A DNA stretch of 57,755 bases from PSRI01 sp041484195. Lineage in GTDB: Bacteria > Bacteroidota > Bacteroidia > Chitinophagales > Chitinophagaceae. Below are positions 26,601 through 35,322 of this stretch, in pieces. Where the stretch lies: contig JBGPHC010000027.1 in assembly GCA_041484195.1 (NCBI GenBank), forward strand, positions 1-57,755. The letters are read 5' to 3'. A program made the translations under genes and the position numbers. Position 1 is the first letter of the stretch; each line of letters begins with the position of its first letter. The notes beneath the pieces are model-generated. The model was not told where the DNA came from. It did not search any database and worked only from the letters and a program-made list of their open reading frames with translations.

Positions 26601-29144
26601 TCAACGCTGCCAAAGAATCAGGTTGTCTTCCAATGGCGCAGAAATGCTTTCATAATTTGGGATAATCCTGGCGGTATAATCGCCTTCGGGTCTCGTGGCT
26701 TCAACCCAGGCTTCATATACCTGTTCTTTTTCCCCATTAGTATCCTTGAAAATTGGATTCATCCTGACTCTTGTTGGCCCTTCATCACTTAGAGGATCGG
26801 CATACAATTCAACCAGGATATCATCCTGAACAGGGCCATCATTAAACACCGTTACACGAAAATTATATTTGCCATCCTTCCTGCTGACCTGAACATTCCC
26901 GAAACTCATTTTTTTCCAATTATCATGGAGTGAATTTTTCCGGTCACAGATTATTGAACCTGCCTGTCCATTTGCAGCGGCACGATTCTTATACGCTTTC
27001 GCGGCCGGTAAATAATATCGATCTATATATTCTATCATTGTCCGGTTCGTGGAGAATCTCGGGGTGAGCATGGACATGCTATTCCTCATTCTGTTTGTCC
27101 ATTGGACCGGGATACCCTTTTCATTTCGGTTATAGAACTCCGGTACAATTTCGTTTTCGAGCAAATGGTAAAGCTGATCGGCTTCCTTAGCATCCCAACC
27201 GGGGTCTTTGGCATGCTCCTGCCGGTCGCCTATTGCCCATCCCAGGGAGGGATCAAAAGCTTCGTCCCACCAGCCATCCAGTTCCGAAAAATTAATTCCA
27301 CCGTTTACCAATACCTTCATTCCGCTTGTGCCGCAGGCCTCCCAGGGCCGCCTGGGCGTGTTGATCCAGAGATCAACACCCTGAACAATTTGTGAAGTTA
27401 GGTAGGAGTCATGATCACACAGGAATACTACATGCGCCTTAGCTTCCGGCAGCCTGCTGAATAGCACCCATTCTCTTATCATCGCCCGGCCTATATGGTC
27501 ACCCGGATGTGCCTTACCGGCTACAACCAGTTGAACCGGCCTGGATGGATTTGTCAAAATGCGCAGGAGTCGTTCGGGGTCTCTTAACAGGAGGTTGGGT
27601 CTCTTGTATAGCGCAAACCTACGGGCAAATCCCAGCGTAAGCGTATTGAAATCGAATCGGTTTTTTGATTCTTCTATTTCCCAGGCCGAAGCTCCCGCGG
27701 CGGCTAAATCCGCAGGTAGCCGCTTGCGTAAATATTCCACAAATCCTTTCCGTCCAAGGCTGCGCATCTCCCAGAGTCTTTCAGATGAAATTTTCTGGAT
27801 ATGTACATCCAGTGTTTCTGTATTTCCCATCCATCGGTCTTTGCCACAGGCTTCTGTCCACAAATCATCGGCAGCCATGGAATCCCAGCTTCGCATATGC
27901 ACTCCGTTAGTAACATGCCCAACCGGAACTTCGTGATTGGGCCAGCGCGGAAAAAGAGGCTGAAACAATGCACGGCTTATTTTGCCATGCAAAGCACTTA
28001 CACCATTTACGGCCCCTGAGCCGCGAATTGCCAGGTAAGCCATATTGAATGGTTCGGTCAAATCGGCAGGGTTAACGCGCCCAAGTTCCAGGAGCTCACC
28101 CAGGGAAATGCCCAGTTCCTCCCTTGCATATGCGCTTAGATATTGCGACATCAGCCATGGTTCGAAACGATCAAATCCCGCGGCCACCGCAGTATGTGTA
28201 GTGAAAAGATTCCCTACACGGGTCACAGCCATCGCCGTTTGAAAAGATTGACCCGTCTCCTCCATCAAATGCCTGGCCCGTTCCAGAATAGCAAATGCAG
28301 AATGGCCTTCGTTTAGGTGACAGACCTCGGGTTTAATATTCAGTTCCTGCAATAAGCGCCAACCACCAATGCCCAGAACCATTTCCTGCTGAAGGCGAAG
28401 TTCCGCGCCGCCACCATATAGTTCGCTTGTAATTCCACGGTGCGCGGGAAAATTGGCTGCATCGTTACTGTCAAGGAGGAAGAGTCTCACATCCCCAACC
28501 AGCACTTCCCAGGTGCGGATCCACACACTGTATCCCGGAAGTTTTATCTGCAGTCGCAACCATTCCCCATTTGGTTTTCGCAACGGCATGATGGGCAATT
28601 GCCCCGGATCGTTATAGGGATAAAGTTCTTCCTGCTCTCCATTCCTGTCAATTACCTGGCGGAAATATCCCTGCTGGTAAAGCAGGCCAATGGCCACAAC
28701 CGGAATCCCCATATCGTTTGCCGCTTTGAGTTGATCGCCGCTCACATTACCCAATCCTCCGGAATAAATAGGCAGTCCTTCACTCAACATGTATTCCATG
28801 CTGAAATAGGCAATGCAGGTGAGCGGAGAATTTGCATGATTCTCCTGGAACCATTTTGCTGAGTTAGGCAAAGGCTTCCTGGCTTGCAATTCCTCTATCT
28901 TGATTTTTGTGGCAGCATCATCAAGGAAATGACTGATCTTTTCAAAGGATACTGTCTGCAAAATGATCCATGGATTATGTGTCATTTCCCAGAGAGGTTG
29001 ATCCAGTTTTTCCCAAATTTCATCGGCCGCGTGATTCCAACACCAGCTTAAATCAAGCGCCAACTCAATCAGAAAATCCAATCCGGGCAGATTCGAATTG
29101 GGGAATCTATCCGCCAGAAGTTCTATTTCCGACTTCCTGTTCAT
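26601..29144 (-). CDS. glgP: alpha-glucan (glycogen/maltodextrin) phosphorylase, GT35
   Basis: This 847-residue enzyme releases glucose-1-phosphate from alpha-1,4-glucan with pyridoxal phosphate. It belongs to the shorter bacterial/archaeal subgroup with an N-terminal DUF3417-like helical domain (ALDLSWCWNHAADEIWEKLD). Active-site landmarks are YFSMEYMLSEGLPIYSGGLG, HLNEGHSAFA and the PLP-lysine motif GTSGMKVLVNGG (Lys610), followed by ELDGWWDEAFDP. The last ~120 residues form a beta-rich tail (FNDGPVQDDILVELYADP). It is the last gene of the minus-strand row, 100 nt behind the copper ATPase with a hairpin between, so it probably has its own promoter. It would supply carbon and energy from stored glycogen. 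Confidence 0.95.
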   Translation of the reverse strand: MNRKSEIELLADRFPNSNLPGLDFLIELALDLSWCWNHAADEIWEKLDQPLWEMTHNPWIILQTVSFEKISHFLDDAATKIKIEELQARKPLPNSAKWFQENHANSPLTCIAYFSMEYMLSEGLPIYSGGLGNVSGDQLKAANDMGIPVVAIGLLYQQGYFRQVIDRNGEQEELYPYNDPGQLPIMPLRKPNGEWLRLQIKLPGYSVWIRTWEVLVGDVRLFLLDSNDAANFPAHRGITSELYGGGAELRLQQEMVLGIGGWRLLQELNIKPEVCHLNEGHSAFAILERARHLMEETGQSFQTAMAVTRVGNLFTTHTAVAAGFDRFEPWLMSQYLSAYAREELGISLGELLELGRVNPADLTEPFNMAYLAIRGSGAVNGVSALHGKISRALFQPLFPRWPNHEVPVGHVTNGVHMRSWDSMAADDLWTEACGKDRWMGNTETLDVHIQKISSERLWEMRSLGRKGFVEYLRKRLPADLAAAGASAWEIEESKNRFDFNTLTLGFARRFALYKRPNLLLRDPERLLRILTNPSRPVQLVVAGKAHPGDHIGRAMIREWVLFSRLPEAKAHVVFLCDHDSYLTSQIVQGVDLWINTPRRPWEACGTSGMKVLVNGGINFSELDGWWDEAFDPSLGWAIGDRQEHAKDPGWDAKEADQLYHLLENEIVPEFYNRNEKGIPVQWTNRMRNSMSMLTPRFSTNRTMIEYIDRYYLPAAKAYKNRAAANGQAGSIICDRKNSLHDNWKKMSFGNVQVSRKDGKYNFRVTVFNDGPVQDDILVELYADPLSDEGPTRVRMNPIFKDTNGEKEQVYEAWVEATRPEGDYTARIIPNYESISAPLEDNLILWQR

Positions 29145-29171
29145 GTATTCAATTATTCGATGGCAAAATTA

Positions 29172-29192
29172 CTGACTGCTTTCTACAGTCAG
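29172..29192 (-). terminator. hairpin between copB and glgP
   Basis: CTGACTG and CAGTCAG form a perfect 7-bp stem around a 7-nt loop. On the minus strand the stem is followed by TAATTTT, a weak U-tract. It lies between the stop of the copper ATPase and the start of glgP and could end copper-operon transcripts. The alternative is a structured leader of glgP. Confidence 0.35.
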
Positions 29193-29244
29193 CGGATTGA
29201 AATATTGAAGGCCGGGCATTCCACGGGAGCAGCCATGCTTGTAT

Positions 29245-31434
29245 TCAGCTTTCCCCTATTTCCTTTCTCAGTAATTGCGCGTTCACTGCCACTATTATCG
29301 TACTCAGGCTCATGAGTACGGCCCCGACAGCCGGGCTCAATACAAAACCGGTATTGTATAATACTCCTGCCGCCAATGGAATCGCTACAATATTATAACC
29401 GGTAGCCCAGGCCAGATTTTGTATCATTTTCCGGTAAGTGCTCTTACCAAATAATATCAGCTTGGAAATATCTTTCGGGTTGCTATTGACCAGGATAATA
29501 TCGGCAGTTTCCGCGGCCACGTCGGTTCCTGAGCCCACGGCAATGCCAACGTCTGCCTGTGCAAGGGCGGGCGCATCGTTGATGCCATCACCGGTCATGG
29601 CTACAAATTCTCCCTTGGTTTGCAAATCCTTTACAATCCCCACTTTTTGATGCGGAAGCACTTCCGCGTAATATCCATCCAATCCCAATTGGTTACTCAC
29701 GGCCTTGGCTACTCTGTCATTATCGCCCGTTGCCATCAGCACTTTGATATTATTTGACTTCAGCACTTTAATCGCGTCAGCGCTTTCCGGCCTGACTTCA
29801 TCGGCCAGGGCAATATAACCCGCAAGCCCTTCATCAATCAAAACAAAAACCACGGTCTCTGCCTCACTGCTGAAAGAATCAGGGGGGAGCACAATATTCT
29901 TATCCTTCAGGTAACCCGGGCTCACCACCTTGACAGGCTTAACTTCCACCATTGCTTCAACGCCCTCGCCGGTGATGGCATTGAATTTTTCAGCCGCAGG
30001 GATAGTGAGCTTCTTTTCTTTCGCCTTTCGAACAATTCCTTCCGCGATCGGGTGTTCTGAATTTTGTTCGAGGGCCGCTGAAAGCCTTAGCAAATCATCT
30101 TCCGAAAATTTTTTATCAAGAGTGACGATTCGCGTCACCCCAAATTCACCCTTGGTTAGTGTGCCCGTCTTGTCGAAGAGGACTGTTGTGATCTTTCGAG
30201 ATTCTTCGAATGCAGTACGGTTTCTGATCAGGAGTCCGTTTTGGGCCGATACCGATGTAGAGATGGCAACCACCAAAGGTATGGCCAGCCCCAACGCATG
30301 CGGACAGGTTATGACCATCACGGTTACCATGCGTTCCAGTGCATACACAAAGGGAAAACCCATCGCCAACCATATTGCCAATGTTCCAAAACCTACGATC
30401 AGGGCAATATAGGTAAGCCATTTCGCGGCCCGGTCGGAAAGGCTTTGCATTTTGGATTTCGACTTTTGAGCATCTTCAACCAGCGCGATCACTTTGTTGA
30501 GGTAACTTTCTTTCCCCGTATGCTCCACTTTTATTTTCAATGATCCATTGCCATTGACCGAGCCTCCGATCACTTTATTTTCGACCTCTTTTTTTACGGG
30601 TTTGGATTCGCCGGTGAGCATTGACTCATTCAAATAACTGCTGCCTTCTACAATGACACCATCAGCTGCCACTTTTTCGCCTGGTTTGATCAGGATAATA
30701 TCGTTCTTCTCCAATGATTCGAGTTTCACTTCCTCCACCTGCCCATTTGATTTAACTCTGTGCGCCTGGGCTGGCATCATGCCTACCAATAGCTGCAGGG
30801 CTTTTGAAGCCCCCAATACCGATTTCATTTCGAGCCAGTGGCCCAATAACATGATCACTATCAGCGTGGCGAGCTCCCAAAAAAAATCCATCCCGGGCAA
30901 ACCAAAGACCGTTGCGGCACTATAGAAATAAGCGACAGTGATGGCCATTGAAATCAGCGTCATCATGCCGGGAGAGCGGGCCTTGAGTTCATCGGCAAAA
31001 CCTTTTAGGAAAGGCCAGCCACCCCAGAAATACACAATGGTGGAGAGAAACAAGAGGATATATTCATTGCCCGGTAATGATATTTTGAGGCCAAAAAATT
31101 TCTGGATCATCGGTGATAAAACAAGTATGGGAATTGTCAAAACCAAACATATCCAAAACCTCCTCCTAAAATCCTCGATCATCATTTTATGGTGATCATG
31201 TCCCGCTGCTCCCATGGGCACGGCGCCATGATCCATTTTGGAATGGTCCATTTTGGAATGGTCCTCTTTGGAGTGATCCTCTTTCGAATGTTCTTTCGAA
31301 CCATGATCCATTGCCCCATGATCCATTTTTGAATGGTCAGGCTCACCATAACGCATATTCGAATGGTCCATCTTGTCATGCTCCATGCCTTCATGACGAT
31401 GAGATCCGGATGAATGTTCTTCCTTTTTATCCAT
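29245..31434 (-). CDS. copB: CopB-type copper-translocating P1B ATPase
   Basis: This 729-residue inner-membrane pump exports copper/silver at the expense of ATP. The cytoplasmic N-terminus (about 12-83) is a His/Met/Asp-rich tail made of HSKMDH-like repeats and lacks a CxxC metal domain. The A-domain TGES is near 274, the transport motif is TCPHALG (Cys377-Pro-His), and the phosphorylation site is DKTGTLT (Asp421). The hinge reads TGDGINDAPALAQADVGIAVG. The CPH motif and His-rich tail place it in the P1B-3/CopB group rather than CopA (CPC). It follows the Cus-type operon on the same strand with a 166-nt gap, so it may share copper-induced transcription or have its own promoter. Confidence 0.95.
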   Translation of the reverse strand: MDKKEEHSSGSHRHEGMEHDKMDHSNMRYGEPDHSKMDHGAMDHGSKEHSKEDHSKEDHSKMDHSKMDHGAVPMGAAGHDHHKMMIEDFRRRFWICLVLTIPILVLSPMIQKFFGLKISLPGNEYILLFLSTIVYFWGGWPFLKGFADELKARSPGMMTLISMAITVAYFYSAATVFGLPGMDFFWELATLIVIMLLGHWLEMKSVLGASKALQLLVGMMPAQAHRVKSNGQVEEVKLESLEKNDIILIKPGEKVAADGVIVEGSSYLNESMLTGESKPVKKEVENKVIGGSVNGNGSLKIKVEHTGKESYLNKVIALVEDAQKSKSKMQSLSDRAAKWLTYIALIVGFGTLAIWLAMGFPFVYALERMVTVMVITCPHALGLAIPLVVAISTSVSAQNGLLIRNRTAFEESRKITTVLFDKTGTLTKGEFGVTRIVTLDKKFSEDDLLRLSAALEQNSEHPIAEGIVRKAKEKKLTIPAAEKFNAITGEGVEAMVEVKPVKVVSPGYLKDKNIVLPPDSFSSEAETVVFVLIDEGLAGYIALADEVRPESADAIKVLKSNNIKVLMATGDNDRVAKAVSNQLGLDGYYAEVLPHQKVGIVKDLQTKGEFVAMTGDGINDAPALAQADVGIAVGSGTDVAAETADIILVNSNPKDISKLILFGKSTYRKMIQNLAWATGYNIVAIPLAAGVLYNTGFVLSPAVGAVLMSLSTIIVAVNAQLLRKEIGES
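31186..31401 (-). repeat. HSKMDH-type repeat in copB
   Basis: Codons about 12-83 of the copper ATPase contain at least nine short units of the form H-S/K-K/E-M/D-D-H, repeated at DNA level with a variable period of 15-24 bp (gaatggtccat-like on the plus strand). Metal-coordinating His, Met and Asp dominate. Such low-complexity tracts change unit number easily by slippage. Confidence 0.8.
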
Positions 31435-31600
31435 ATTGAAGGATTTAGATTCTGTTTGAATTTACTCTAAAAATCATTCATCTGACTACCCTGCCGTTCC
31501 TGCGCTCATAATAATTCAACTAATCTATCCCTTAGATCGCTTCGCTCATACGGGACCTTGAAATTTTAATGTTCGCGCCTCGCATTGATTTTCTACCGCA

Positions 31601-32797
31601 TTACATTTTCATTCCTTCCATCGGATCGACCCCCCGTTTAAAAATGTATTCACTGTTGAGCAGATAGGCACCGCTTACCACGACAATATCTCCCGGATTC
31701 AAGCCGGATTTAATTTCTACTCGCTCTTTATTTTCCCTGCCTGTCTCCACCATGATATTTTTGAATCGTTTATTGCCTGTCTGTATCCACACCGAAGCTC
31801 CGCGGCCATCTCTTATCACAGCATCAACAGGCAAAGCCAGGCTATTGTTTGGCTGACTCTTGATTACCACATAGGCCGGCATTCCGGGTCTTAGTCGCCC
31901 GCCTGCATTCGGGACGCTTATCCTCACTAAATTGATCCGGGTATCCGGACTTATTTCAGGATTTACGAATTCAATCTTCCCTTTGTATTCCATGCCTGGC
32001 AGGTCCGGGAAACGAATTAGAGCTTGTCCATTCAGATCAATCATGGAAAGTTGCGAAGAATAGACCTGTGCCTCTGCCCACAAATTGGAAAGATCCGCGA
32101 GACGAAGGATATTACCACCTTCGGCAATATAATCCCCCTCTTTTATATCCAGTGAAGTAATATATCCTGCTGCATTGCTATAAAATGGCGTTAGTGATCT
32201 CGCATCTTTATTCCTGGCCAATTCATTGATCTGAGCTTCACTCATTCCCCAAAGCAACAACTTGTTTTCCGCGCCCTGTACTAATTGGGAAAAATCAATG
32301 AGGGAATTGCCCAATTCTTTTTTCTTTTCGAGGGATAACAGGTATTCCTGTTTTGCATTGTTTAGCTCTTCACTATACAGGTCATAAAGTCTGGCACCCT
32401 TGTTAACATATTCACCGATATTCTTAAAAAAAAGTTTTTCAATCCGACCGGGCACCCTTGAGCTTATGGCATTGATTTTTTGCTGGTCGAAATTCAGAGT
32501 CGCATTTAATAAGACCTGGTCTCCGACAGGGCTGCTGCGGATCGTGTCTGTATGAATATTACCCAATTGAACCTGCTGCGCACTCAATTCAATTTCATCT
32601 GTATTTTGATGATTGCTTTTCCTGGCCGGCGTGAGTTCCATTTTGCAGATAGGGCATTTACCTGGTTTATCCTCCCTCACCTGCGGATCCATGGAGCAGG
32701 TATAGAACAGATCAGGATCGGAAGGAGCCGCTGACTTCTTGTTATTGCAGGCCATTATCAAAATAGCGGCTATCGCTAATAGATATAAAAATCGCAT
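31601..32797 (-). CDS. cusB: CusB-like efflux adaptor with heavy-metal-binding domain (second copy)
   Basis: This 398-residue periplasmic adaptor links an RND pump to its outer-membrane channel. It is a lipoprotein (LIMAC, Cys17) followed by a small heavy-metal-binding domain with the pattern YTCSMDPQVREDKPGKCPICKMEL. Then come the barrel-sandwich/hairpin parts (NATLNFDQQKINAISSRVPG, LYDLYSEELNNAKQEYL) and a beta-barrel and membrane-proximal region (PGMPAYVVIKSQPNNSLALPVDAV). It begins 2 nt after the stop of a similar adaptor gene, so two diverged adaptors are made from one operon. It probably delivers Cu(I)/Ag(I) to, or docks on, the same CusA pump. Confidence 0.92.
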   Translation of the reverse strand: MRFLYLLAIAAILIMACNNKKSAAPSDPDLFYTCSMDPQVREDKPGKCPICKMELTPARKSNHQNTDEIELSAQQVQLGNIHTDTIRSSPVGDQVLLNATLNFDQQKINAISSRVPGRIEKLFFKNIGEYVNKGARLYDLYSEELNNAKQEYLLSLEKKKELGNSLIDFSQLVQGAENKLLLWGMSEAQINELARNKDARSLTPFYSNAAGYITSLDIKEGDYIAEGGNILRLADLSNLWAEAQVYSSQLSMIDLNGQALIRFPDLPGMEYKGKIEFVNPEISPDTRINLVRISVPNAGGRLRPGMPAYVVIKSQPNNSLALPVDAVIRDGRGASVWIQTGNKRFKNIMVETGRENKERVEIKSGLNPGDIVVVSGAYLLNSEYIFKRGVDPMEGMKM

Positions 32798-32799
32798 GG

Positions 32800-34053
32800 C
32801 TATTCATTTAATTTTATGAATGATTCGCTGTCCACTAAGAACTGTGCATTGGCGGCAACCTCATCCTGGGCCGCAAGCCCATCAAGAATCTGGATGCTAC
32901 CATGGAATTTAATGCCTGTCTCAACTTTATGCGCTTTGAAAATAGTGCCGGATTTTTTAAATACAAGTTTGTTAATTCCCAGGGAAATTACCGCGTCCCC
33001 AGGCAGCCAGTTCACCGAACCAGTGTTAGATATTATGCTGGCCTTCACCTGGCTTCCTACCGGAAGATTCATGGAATTGTTTTCCAGATATACCCTGGCG
33101 GTCGAAGTCTTAGATCCTTCTCGATAAAAGGGTTCAATGAAATCTATTTTAGCGTTGAAAATTTTTTCAGGCTTAGCCTCGGCTCTGATTCGCACCATAT
33201 TGCCTTGTTTTACTTGGTTCTGATTTCCGGCATAGATATTCAGGACAGCCCAGAGCCTGTGCGGGTTCAATACAGATAATAGGGCTTGTCCCTTTTGAAC
33301 ATGCATGCCTTCCTTCAAAGCAAGCTCCCTTGTTACGAGTGATTCGCCTGGCAGTGCCGTTATTCCCGGGGTCATATTCAGGGCATCATGGATATGCCCA
33401 TTGAAATTGCTGTAAATGGAAACAGCCAGGGCTGCCTTTTGTGACTGAATGACCTGTTGCAACTGGGTTCCACTCATACCCAGCAACAATAATCTTTCAC
33501 GGGCAGCATTTATCATTGAACTATTCCCGGGATCATTCCTAAGAAGAAATAACAAGTCCTGCTGAGCGGTGAGCAATTCAGGGCTATAAATCTCCATGAG
33601 TTTTTGTCCTTTCTTAATATCCTGGAAAGTGTATTTCACATACAGTTTTTCAATTCGTCCACTGACCCTTGCCGATATGACTGCAGCCTCGCGGGTATCA
33701 TATTGGATCGTGCCCAATGCCTCAATTTCAATCGGCTCGTCTTTTTGCTCCATAGACACAATGGGAATGGTAGATATGACATAGCTGTTGGTGGGCTTCA
33801 GGAGCGTATTAAGGCTGACATCTGCAATGGGTTTTTCTTCACTGCCAAAAGCGACCAGGTCCATGCCACAAATTGGACATGTGCCGGGCTCTTCCCTTAC
33901 AATCTCATGGTGCATGGGACAACGGTATAATTGCGTGATCGCCGTCTTTGCCGGGATGTCTTTCGCGGCCTTGTTATTACAGCCAAAAGCTAAAAACACC
34001 AGGGCTAACCCTGTTATCCAGAACCAGATTGATTTATTTTTATGTGCCTTCAT
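32800..34053 (-). CDS. cusB: CusB-like efflux adaptor with heavy-metal-binding domain (first copy)
   Basis: This 417-residue membrane-fusion lipoprotein has its lipobox at LAFGC (Cys25). The metal-binding domain at about 43-66 reads YRCPMHHEIVREEPGTCPIC followed by GMDLV, with the Cys-x-Met-His and Cys-Pro-x-Cys-x-Met pattern. The hairpin and lipoyl-like parts follow (ARVSGRIEKLYVKYTFQDI, LMEIYSPELLTAQQDLL), ending with the membrane-proximal domain. The gene lies 8 nt after the TolC-like gene. It shares its layout with the next gene but differs substantially in sequence, so this is an old duplication or two specialised subunits. It would bridge the split CusA pump to the outer-membrane channel. 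Confidence 0.93.
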   Translation of the reverse strand: MKAHKNKSIWFWITGLALVFLAFGCNNKAAKDIPAKTAITQLYRCPMHHEIVREEPGTCPICGMDLVAFGSEEKPIADVSLNTLLKPTNSYVISTIPIVSMEQKDEPIEIEALGTIQYDTREAAVISARVSGRIEKLYVKYTFQDIKKGQKLMEIYSPELLTAQQDLLFLLRNDPGNSSMINAARERLLLLGMSGTQLQQVIQSQKAALAVSIYSNFNGHIHDALNMTPGITALPGESLVTRELALKEGMHVQKGQALLSVLNPHRLWAVLNIYAGNQNQVKQGNMVRIRAEAKPEKIFNAKIDFIEPFYREGSKTSTARVYLENNSMNLPVGSQVKASIISNTGSVNWLPGDAVISLGINKLVFKKSGTIFKAHKVETGIKFHGSIQILDGLAAQDEVAANAQFLVDSESFIKLNE

Positions 34054-34061
34054 GGCATCTG

Positions 34062-35318
34062 TTATTTTATTTCGATGATTTTTTCAAGTTCAGTTTGCAT
34101 CACCAATAATTCCTGCAATTCCTGGAGCCATTCCAACTGTGTCATGTTCAGTGTTTCCCAGGCATCAAAGAGTGAAAACAGTTCTTCAGTATTCTGCTCA
34201 TATGCCAATTGCATGGTTTGGAAATTCTTTTGAAGAGCGGGTATGATATTTCCCTCAAACAGTTTAAGTTGCCTTTTCTTTGATTCAATATCATTTTGCA
34301 GTGCGGATGCCTGACCGGTAGCTTCATTGATTATCATTTGCTTTTGTTCATCCAATGATACCGCTTTCCATCGCATACTTTCCACATTGGCTTTCGAATT
34401 CCTGGATGACCATTTTGCCATTGGGATCCTCACCATACCCATCAAAGAGTATTGCATGGGCAGGCCGCCAAAACCAAACATATGTTCATACCTTAACCCA
34501 AATTCAGGTTTGAGTTTTGCCTGTTCTGCTATTTGTTGCAGCGCATTGACGCGGATATCCTTGTCAATGGCCCTGATATCGCTCCTCACGCTATATATCG
34601 CTGCGGAATCAAATACCGCATTTGAATAATCCCTGATCGTATAGACCGTATCAACATCAAAGTCCAGCAGTTTGTCGCGGTTCATAAGCATATTGAGCCG
34701 GATGCGCCGCTGCTTCATATCATTTTCCAGCATGATCCGCATCTTCATTATATTTCCCAATGCCGCCTGCACCTTGTAGTAGGCATTTATCTTGCCCAGA
34801 CCATTCTTATAGCGTATCTCGGCGCTTTGTGTCATGAAGTGGAGTAATTTATCGTCGAGGTCAAGGATTGCCAGCTTCTTCTTGATGATTATCCATTCGT
34901 AATAATTCTTCTTGGCTTCAGCGATCAGATTATTGAAGGCGGCTTTTTCCCTTTCCACATCCGGTGAGGAAACAGACTGCAGGTATTTTTCATCGGCATC
35001 CGATTTTCGCTTATTGGGGAACATCTGCTGAAAATAAACCTGGTATTGTCCCATCCCAAAAGATCCATCATCCCCTTTTTTCCAGTACCTGGGACTATAA
35101 GGGACCATCCATAAACCTGTTCCGATTTCGGGAGGCATCCAATTCCGGGCTCCTTTGGCGGCCTCGTCAGATGCCCTTATCTCCGCGTCATAGATTTTCA
35201 ATTCCGGATTGGCCCTTTGAATTTGCTCCAGGATGCTGTCCAGGCTGAGGACTGTCTGCGAATTCGCCGCAATGAATCCGCAGGCCAGTGAAATTGTCAA
35301 TAAGATTTTCTTTTTCAT
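34062..35318 (-). CDS. cusC: TolC/CusC-family outer-membrane efflux channel
   Basis: This 418-residue exported protein (signal ends near FIAANSQ) is made of two long helical hairpin repeats (ILEQIQRANPELKIYDAEIRA; EIRYKNGLGKINAYYKVQAALG; AKLKPEFGLRYEHMFG), as in outer-membrane efflux proteins. It is shorter than E. coli CusC but normal for Bacteroidota. It starts 4 nt after the stop of the pump's C-terminal gene and is followed after 8 nt by the first adaptor, so it is translated in the same operon. It forms the outer-membrane exit for Cu/Ag ions. Confidence 0.92.
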   Translation of the reverse strand: MKKKILLTISLACGFIAANSQTVLSLDSILEQIQRANPELKIYDAEIRASDEAAKGARNWMPPEIGTGLWMVPYSPRYWKKGDDGSFGMGQYQVYFQQMFPNKRKSDADEKYLQSVSSPDVEREKAAFNNLIAEAKKNYYEWIIIKKKLAILDLDDKLLHFMTQSAEIRYKNGLGKINAYYKVQAALGNIMKMRIMLENDMKQRRIRLNMLMNRDKLLDFDVDTVYTIRDYSNAVFDSAAIYSVRSDIRAIDKDIRVNALQQIAEQAKLKPEFGLRYEHMFGFGGLPMQYSLMGMVRIPMAKWSSRNSKANVESMRWKAVSLDEQKQMIINEATGQASALQNDIESKKRQLKLFEGNIIPALQKNFQTMQLAYEQNTEELFSLFDAWETLNMTQLEWLQELQELLVMQTELEKIIEIK

Positions 35319-35322
35319 GATC

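Noticed and set aside
28130..28190. tRNA-like GGTTCGAAA stretch
   Set aside because: It lies inside the coding sequence of glgP and no cloverleaf can be drawn.
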